Positions 1 to 4,637 of a DNA stretch of 8,425 bases are shown piece after piece. The stretch covers positions 1 through 8,425 of the forward strand of contig JAFRNO010000643.1 of NCBI GenBank assembly GCA_017430155.1, read 5' to 3'. Source of the stretch: Kiritimatiellia bacterium (lineage in GTDB: Bacteria > Verrucomicrobiota > Kiritimatiellia > RFP12 > UBA1067). The translations under genes and the position numbers were made by a program. The notes under the pieces were generated by a model. That model made no database searches and was not told where the DNA came from. It was given only the letters and a program-made list of their open reading frames with translations. Numbering within the stretch: the stretch's first letter is position 1; every line of letters begins with the position of its first letter.

Positions 1-644
1 GCCGTCTTGAAGCCGTTCTCCTTCGCCACCCACCGCGAGCAGGACGTGACCGTCTCGGCCCAGTTGCGTCCGCGCCGGTCGAGCATGACCTTTACGACAT
101 ACTCCTTCCGCGCAACGGTCGGCCGCGTGAAGAACTCGCAGCGGCCGATCACGTCGCACGAGCGCTCCTCGGCGTAGAGCCCGAAGACCACGTGCTCCAT
201 CGCCTCGCTGCAGGCGATGGCGACGGGCGAGACGCCCGCCGAGTTGAAGCCGACAACGAGCGGCGTCTCGTGCGCGAGCTCGGAGTGGTACGGCGTCTTC
301 CAACCCCACCACAGACGCGGCCAGAGATGGGTGCCGTCCGCCTCGTGGTTGCTCGTCCAGACGTTCTGTACGCCCGCGCCGGACACGCGGAAGAACACGC
401 CGAACTTCGGCGGCACGGCGTCGTCCGCCCGCGAGAGGCGCACCGTCACCACATCGCGGCCGTCGTCCACCGACGAGGAGACGTCGAAGGTCCAGCCCTT
501 CGTGTCGTCGCAGGTGACTTCGGCCGTCCCCGCGAAGGTCGTCCCGATTGTCTTGATTACGGCCGCCTTCTTGTCCATCACGTCCGCGAACAGCGGCGCC
601 AGGCACGCCGCAAGGGCTAGCGCAACCACAGTCAGTCTCTTCAT
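1..644 (-). CDS. Secreted GH36-like glycosidase, N-terminal part (cut by left edge)
   Basis: The reading frame is open from the ATG at 644 to the left edge, giving about 214 residues without a stop, so the C-terminus is missing. Residues 1-20 look like a signal peptide: Lys-Arg near the start, a hydrophobic Val/Ala/Leu core and a likely cut after LFA (residue 20). A lipobox-like LAAC at 11-14 is an alternative reading. The visible part looks like a beta-sandwich. Segments such as TPLVVGFNSAGVSPVAIACS, then FFTRP and a VMLDRRGRNWAE stretch, resemble by memory the N-terminal domain of GH36-like (melibiase-type) alpha-galactosidases, in which the catalytic barrel would follow. That barrel, with its two Asp residues, lies outside the window, so the enzyme activity is inferred. 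The ATG at 644 is preferred over the adjacent in-frame ATG at 647 because it lies 7 rather than 4 bases after a GGAGG. A promoter lies just upstream, so it may be transcribed separately from the genes to its right. Confidence 0.7.
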   Translation of the reverse strand, partial: MKRLTVVALALAACLAPLFADVMDKKAAVIKTIGTTFAGTAEVTCDDTKGWTFDVSSSVDDGRDVVTVRLSRADDAVPPKFGVFFRVSGAGVQNVWTSNHEADGTHLWPRLWWGWKTPYHSELAHETPLVVGFNSAGVSPVAIACSEAMEHVVFGLYAEERSCDVIGRCEFFTRPTVARKEYVVKVMLDRRGRNWAETVTSCSRWVAKENGFKT

Positions 645-651
645 CATTTTG

Positions 652-656
652 CCTCC
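652..656 (-). promoter_or_regulatory. Ribosome binding site (GGAGG) of the GH36-like gene
   Basis: The minus strand reads GGAGGCAAAATGATGAAG. Two in-frame ATG codons stand side by side. The second, at 644, lies 7 bases after GGAGG and the first, at 647, only 4 bases, so the second is the more likely start. Confidence 0.75.
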
Positions 657-687
657 ATGTTGGATCTCTTTCGCTCTCTCGGCCGTT

Positions 688-716
688 ATAATACCATATC
701 GGAGGTTGAGACTCAA
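688..716 (-). promoter_or_regulatory. Candidate sigma-70-type promoter for the GH36-like gene
   Basis: On the minus strand a TTGAGT box (716-711, 4 of 6 matches to TTGACA) is followed after exactly 17 bases by TATTAT (693-688, 5 of 6 matches to TATAAT). A TG one base before the -10 box gives an extended -10 element. Transcription would begin near 682-681 and leave a leader of about 37 bases before the ATG at 644. It is the only A/T-rich stretch in the gap between the phosphoesterase and the GH36-like gene. The -35 box overlaps a palindrome at 705-717. Confidence 0.6.
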
Positions 717-717
717 C
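705..717. repeat. Perfect palindrome over the -35 box, possible operator
   Basis: GTTGAG-A-CTCAAC on the plus strand is a perfect inverted repeat with 6-base arms and a one-base centre. It covers all of the proposed -35 box of the GH36-like gene, which is where a repressor could block RNA polymerase. No second copy was noticed in the window. The regulator is unknown and the operator role is inference from position. Confidence 0.4.
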
Positions 718-751
718 GGCCAAGCATCGCCATCATCGGCGCGACTTCTCG

Positions 752-1657
752 TCAGGTAATGAGCACTTCGCGACCGGCAAAGGCGAAATTGCCAGCCACA
801 AGATACTGAACGGCGGTGGGCGAGAAGCGTTCCTCAATAGTGATATGCTCGTGTCCGGCAAGAATGCCCTTCAGCAAGCGTTCAGACTTGAGATACTTGA
901 TGAACTCCTGTCCGGTCTTGCCGAATCGAATCGGCTTGGGAGGCTCGTCGCGGAACTTCGAGTTCCACGTCCAGTATTTGCGCGTGGCCTCGATGATGCG
1001 CGGCGTGTAGAACGGCACATGCATGAGAAGGATGATGGGAAGCCCCTTCTTCACCTCCTGGGCGAACGCCTCCACCTGATCTTGCGCCACGTCGCCGTGC
1101 GCATCGTCGATGGAAACGAAATTGACGCCGTTGACGACTTGTGAACCAAAGTGCAGGTCGTAGGGAAATGACTTGGCGCACTTCTCAAAACACTCTGCGT
1201 GGCCTGGCTTCTTGCCCTTGAGCGGCCAGAAGTACTCATGGTTGCCGATGGAACCGAAGAGATTGCCGGCATCCGGCCCGAACGCCTCCTGCACGGCAAT
1301 CATGTTGCCCTCGGACACCCAGTCCACAAGGTCGCCCGTGTGGATGAGGTAGTCGGCGTTGATCTTCGCCCAGCGGATGGAATCTTTCAATGCCTCAAAC
1401 TGCCGCCCGCCAAACAGCTCCGTGCGGCGGCGGCGATAGCCCTGCACCACCTCGTCTTCGTCAGGATTGGCAAACGTAAGATGCGTATCGGAAATGTGCA
1501 GCACGGAAAACGGCCTTGCCGCCCCCGCGTTGACATGCGCATAGGCAAGCGACAGCTGCTCGAAGTTTCCTCGCGCATGGAGCGGCAGCCGCGACGTCGC
1601 CACCACGCCGCCAACCGCAAGCGCGCTCTTCAGAAAATCACGTCTTGAACGATTCAT
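752..1657 (-). CDS. Tat-exported calcineurin-like metallophosphoesterase (copy 1)
   Basis: A 301-residue protein. The N-terminus SRRDFLKSALAVGG (residues 4-17) is a near-ideal twin-arginine export signal, so the protein should be folded with its metals in the cytoplasm and then exported. The calcineurin-like phosphoesterase motifs occur in order: SDTH (Asp57, His59), HTGD (Asp109), GNHE (Asn139, His140), MHVP (His213) and GHEH (His269, His271). Together these form the usual two-metal centre, so the enzyme is probably active on a phosphomono- or diester. The substrate cannot be predicted. The start at 1657 lies 7 bases after the stop of the glycosidase-like gene; AAGGA and GAGAAG in that gene's last codons can serve as its ribosome binding site, suggesting co-transcription. 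It shares motif order and flanking residues with the phosphoesterase at 3583-4608 and is a paralogue. Its base composition looks less GC-rich than the neighbours (hand counts of 50% and 55% in two 60-base lines). Confidence 0.92.
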   Translation of the reverse strand: MNRSRRDFLKSALAVGGVVATSRLPLHARGNFEQLSLAYAHVNAGAARPFSVLHISDTHLTFANPDEDEVVQGYRRRRTELFGGRQFEALKDSIRWAKINADYLIHTGDLVDWVSEGNMIAVQEAFGPDAGNLFGSIGNHEYFWPLKGKKPGHAECFEKCAKSFPYDLHFGSQVVNGVNFVSIDDAHGDVAQDQVEAFAQEVKKGLPIILLMHVPFYTPRIIEATRKYWTWNSKFRDEPPKPIRFGKTGQEFIKYLKSERLLKGILAGHEHITIEERFSPTAVQYLVAGNFAFAGREVLIT

Positions 1658-1664
1658 GTTCTTC

Positions 1665-3560
1665 TCATTCCTTTATCTTCCCGAACCACACGCCCAGCGA
1701 CGGCAACGACACGGAGCGATTCTGCGTAAATCCATCAAGCGCAAACTCCACGACCTTCGGCTTGTACGTCGGATTGACGGCAAGCAGCCACACGTCGCCG
1801 CCCTTGCGCCAGGCGCGCACGGAAGCGTCCCTGGTGATGAGCGTCACGGACGGCGCCGATTCATCCGAGAGGAACACAGGAAACTTCTCCCTGACCTCCT
1901 CGCCGACGCGGCAGACATACCCCCACATCTCTTCGGGCGGCGTGCGCCACTTCATCTTCTCCCACGAGTCGTAGGCGTAGAAGACCAGCCCGTTTGCGCC
2001 CTCGGCAATGAACTGCCACGCCATGTTGCGCATTTCGTCGAACGTGGGAGGACGCGTCTTGTCCTTGTCCTTCACGCGGTACGCGCCCCAGTCGAACGCC
2101 TGCGGAATCTGCCACATCGCCCGCGCCCCGAACACGCCCCTTCGCGTGATGCGCGTATGCTCCATCACCTGCGAGATCGGCGGATCGCCCGTCTGGCAGA
2201 TCGGGTACGGGTCTGAGCCGATCACGTCGAACGACGGCAGGTGGCTGCGGATGTCCTCGACCATGTAATGCGCCACCCACGTCGGATGGTCGCCGTCCAG
2301 CCGCTCGAAGAGGTCGCGGTGGGCCGTGAGGCGCTTGAGCCAGTCCAGCCCAAGCTCGTCGTTATTGTACCAGGCGAGCAGGGCGGGATGGTTCTTGAAC
2401 TCGTTGACGCGTTTCGTGATGTACTCCACCTCGCCCGTCTCGTTCGTTATGCCGCGGGCCTTCGCCCCGCCAAGCCCCACGTAGATGTCCTTGAGCGTGT
2501 AGATGACCTTGAGTCCCTTGGCGTCCGCGTAGTCCATGTCGGCCTTCGTCGGCTCGACGTACGGCATGAGACAGTTGAACGGGCCTTTCGCATAGCGGTC
2601 GATGCGCTCCTTCGTCAGCTTCGCCTCGAAGAACATGCCGAGCGGGAAGAACGGCTTGCCGTCGATGCGCGTAATGCCGCGCCGGTCGATCCGCACGCCC
2701 TTCGTCTCGGGCTTCGCCGTGCGCGTGAACGTGAGCGGCTTCGACGCGACCTTCTTGCCCTTCCCGTCCAGAAGCTCGAACACGATCCTGTTTTCGCCGA
2801 GCGGAAGCGACGCCGCGTCGATGGTCGCGAAGGCGTCGCGCGGGTCAACCTTGTCCGGGGCGGCCCCGACGAGCCGCGTTCCGCTCGCGACCGACGGGAC
2901 GACGAACCGTCCGTGCAGCCCCTTCGCGGCGATCTCCTCCTTCGTCGCGCCAAGCCCGACATGAAGCGTTACCGGACCTTCCGCCGCGCGGTTGCGGTAG
3001 GCGTCGGATATGAACGCGCCGATGGGAGGCAGCTCCTGCGGCATGATGCGCAGGTCGTCAAACCACGCCCTGCCCTTCGTGTTGCCCGTCACCGGCGTTC
3101 CCAGAAGACACCGCTTCGCCGCCGCCGGCGGCACGAACGCCTCCAGCGAGACCTTGGCCCAAGCCGTCGTCCCCGACACGTGCGGCTGCGTCGCCGACGT
3201 TCCAATGCGCGTGCCGTAGGCATCGTACCACGAAAAGTCGATGCACACGCCCGTGCCTTCCACGCCCTCGGTGCGCACCCAGCCCTCCACGCGATAGGCG
3301 CGCCCCGGTTCCACCTCGACCCACTGCGTCGTCCAACCGCCCTTGCCGACGTCCGCGCAGATGAGCGCGGTCGTGCCGTTGCGTCCCTCGCCGCGCTTGA
3401 CGCTCCACATGCCGTTGCCGTAGAGGCTCCAGTCCGCCGCGCCGCCCTTGGCGTCCGGCGTCTCAAACCCGGCGTTCTTCGGCAGCGGCTCCGCCGCCGT
3501 GCAGACCAACGCCCCAGCCATGGTTGCGCATACCATCAGACACTTCATATTCATCGTCAT
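1665..3560 (-). CDS. Secreted glycosidase-like protein with CBM-like N-terminal domain
   Basis: A 631-residue protein from the ATG at 3560. Residues 1-23 form a signal peptide, probably cut after TAA. Residues about 25-175 look like a jelly-roll carbohydrate-binding domain of the CBM4/9 type, with the common opening NAGFE and an ending at AWFDDLRI. A linking beta-sandwich follows (about 190-285). From about 290 (GKPFFPLGMF at 301-310) to about 560 there is a (beta/alpha)8-barrel-like region related to clan GH-A glycosidases of the GH2/GH42/GH5 kind. LLAWYNNDELG at 394-404 sits where such enzymes carry the acid/base residue, so Asp401 or Glu402 is the candidate. A short beta-rich C-terminal domain ends the protein (about 568-631). 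The second catalytic carboxylate was not identified, so a family number and a substrate cannot be given, and an inactive binding protein is possible. It lies between the two phosphoesterases with gaps of 22 and 7 bases, within one transcription unit. A GTG at 3581 would add 7 residues but has a poorer ribosome binding site. Confidence 0.85.
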   Translation of the reverse strand: MTMNMKCLMVCATMAGALVCTAAEPLPKNAGFETPDAKGGAADWSLYGNGMWSVKRGEGRNGTTALICADVGKGGWTTQWVEVEPGRAYRVEGWVRTEGVEGTGVCIDFSWYDAYGTRIGTSATQPHVSGTTAWAKVSLEAFVPPAAAKRCLLGTPVTGNTKGRAWFDDLRIMPQELPPIGAFISDAYRNRAAEGPVTLHVGLGATKEEIAAKGLHGRFVVPSVASGTRLVGAAPDKVDPRDAFATIDAASLPLGENRIVFELLDGKGKKVASKPLTFTRTAKPETKGVRIDRRGITRIDGKPFFPLGMFFEAKLTKERIDRYAKGPFNCLMPYVEPTKADMDYADAKGLKVIYTLKDIYVGLGGAKARGITNETGEVEYITKRVNEFKNHPALLAWYNNDELGLDWLKRLTAHRDLFERLDGDHPTWVAHYMVEDIRSHLPSFDVIGSDPYPICQTGDPPISQVMEHTRITRRGVFGARAMWQIPQAFDWGAYRVKDKDKTRPPTFDEMRNMAWQFIAEGANGLVFYAYDSWEKMKWRTPPEEMWGYVCRVGEEVREKFPVFLSDESAPSVTLITRDASVRAWRKGGDVWLLAVNPTYKPKVVEFALDGFTQNRSVSLPSLGVWFGKIKE

Positions 3561-3568
3561 TACTTTTG

Positions 3569-3572
3569 CTCC
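3569..3572 (-). promoter_or_regulatory. Ribosome binding site that sets the start of the glycosidase-like gene
   Basis: GGAG on the minus strand lies 8 bases before the ATG at 3560. Later in-frame ATGs at 3554 and 3548 are 14 and 20 bases away. The longer GTG start at 3581 would place this site inside the coding region. The site lies in the 22-base gap after the TGA of the preceding phosphoesterase gene. Confidence 0.7.
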
Positions 3573-3582
3573 ATCATTCACG

Positions 3583-4608
3583 TCACACGAACCGGATGTG
3601 GTAGGCGTTGCCGTTGAACGTCGCGCCGCAAATGTACTGCGTGACGTTCTCGCAGAACTGCGTCTGGTACTCGAAGTGCTTGTGCCCGCACAGGAGCGCC
3701 TTCAGGTTCTTCTGCTTCGGCAGCCATTCGACCAGCGTCTTGTTGATCTTGAGGTCGCCTTTTCCCGGACACGCCGCAAGCCACCCGCTGTGCAGGTCTG
3801 CGACCGACTTCAGGATGTTTCGCGCCCAATGGTTGGGCGTTGTCTGCACCACGTTCACCGCATGTTCCGCGAGGTCCTGCGTGTAGAACGGAATGTGGTA
3901 CGCGAGCACCGTCGGCAATCCCTTCGCGAACTCCGCCTTGATCGTGGCGAACTGCTCATCGAACACGTCCTTGCTCATTCCCACGTTGTCAAACGTGACG
4001 ATATTCACGCCGTTTATGATCCTCGACGCGCAGGTGATCGCGTTCGGGTACGTCTTCTCCATGCGCCCTCTCGCCGCCTTGAGCCATTCATTCTTCGGCG
4101 ACGGCTTGCCGCTGCCGCTGTACTCGTGGTTGCCGATGGCGTAGAGCCAGTCGCGTCCCGCCATGTCGCGGTGAACCTGGGCGAGGCCGCCGTCGGACAT
4201 GAAGTCCAGCAGGTCGCCGGTATGTATCATCGGCAGCTTCTTCGCCTTCGCATAGGCGAGCGCGGCGGCGAAGCGGATGACGTTCTCCGGATGGCCGAAC
4301 CCCTTGAGCCGCCTGCGGAAGTGGGCGAGGTCGTCCTTGTCGGCCTTCGCGACGTCGTCCGCCCCGAGCGTCACGAGGTGCGAGTCGGAGATGTGCAGCA
4401 TCTCGAACGGCTTCTTCGCGCCGACCTTGATCTCAAGCGCCGTCGGCCTGAAGCCCTCCATCATCGGCATGTCGAGAAGCGCGTCGCCCGTGACCTCCTC
4501 TTCGTACCACTGCTGCCTGTCTTTCGCCGCGAAGAGCGGCAGTACGCCCGCCGATGCGAAAGCCCCCGCTCCAAGCGCGATAAATCCCCTTCTGTTGATG
4601 TTCGTCAT
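3583..4608 (-). CDS. Tat-exported calcineurin-like metallophosphoesterase (copy 2)
   Basis: A 341-residue protein from the ATG at 4608. The N-terminus NRRGFIALGAGAFASAG (5-21) is a twin-arginine signal, ending near LFAA (25-28). The phosphoesterase motifs occur in order: SDSH (Asp75, His77), HTGD (Asp132), GNHE (Asn160, His161), YHIP (His238) and GHKH (His309, His311), so the two-metal site appears complete and the protein should act outside the cytoplasm. It is about 40 residues longer than its paralogue at 752-1657, partly through an extra segment between the signal and the first motif and another around 250-295. The substrate is unknown. The frame stays open upstream to about 4968, but that part overlaps the flavoprotein gene, is low-complexity in character and lacks the Tat signal, so it is rejected. 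An AAGGA at 4620-4624 lies 11 bases before the ATG. The gap to the flavoprotein gene is 29 bases, consistent with one operon. Confidence 0.92.
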   Translation of the reverse strand: MTNINRRGFIALGAGAFASAGVLPLFAAKDRQQWYEEEVTGDALLDMPMMEGFRPTALEIKVGAKKPFEMLHISDSHLVTLGADDVAKADKDDLAHFRRRLKGFGHPENVIRFAAALAYAKAKKLPMIHTGDLLDFMSDGGLAQVHRDMAGRDWLYAIGNHEYSGSGKPSPKNEWLKAARGRMEKTYPNAITCASRIINGVNIVTFDNVGMSKDVFDEQFATIKAEFAKGLPTVLAYHIPFYTQDLAEHAVNVVQTTPNHWARNILKSVADLHSGWLAACPGKGDLKINKTLVEWLPKQKNLKALLCGHKHFEYQTQFCENVTQYICGATFNGNAYHIRFV

Positions 4609-4637
4609 TTTGCGTTCGATCCTTTCTTCGTCTTTTC

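Larger units (their letters stand above)
681..721. repeat. Inverted repeat GGCCGTT / AACGGCC enclosing the promoter
   Basis: GGCCGTT at 681-687 and AACGGCC at 715-721 are perfect 7-base inverted arms separated by 27 bases, and they frame the proposed -35 and -10 boxes. In RNA reading through from the upstream phosphoesterase gene they could form a stem. No run of U follows, so it is not a typical intrinsic terminator. The arm at 715-721 shares three bases with the smaller palindrome at 705-717, so the two hairpins would exclude each other. RNA started from the predicted promoter would not contain the full structure. Confidence 0.4.

Noticed and set aside
687..692. A perfect TATAAT on the plus strand
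   Set aside because: No gene is oriented rightward downstream of it. It is the near-symmetrical reverse of the minus-strand -10 box, which has both a -35 box and a gene.
681..721. Intrinsic terminator after phosphoesterase copy 1
   Set aside because: The 7-base stem has a loop of 27 bases and is not followed by a run of U on the minus strand.
192..759. Plus-strand open frames of 142 and 180 residues at the left end
   Set aside because: They oppose the GH36-like gene, which has a signal peptide, a strong ribosome binding site and a promoter; their translations show no domain.
2241..3617. A 458-residue open frame on the plus strand opposite the glycosidase-like gene
   Set aside because: Arg/Val/Leu-rich low-complexity translation with no recognisable domain; it lies over a gene with a signal peptide, a ribosome binding site and domain motifs.
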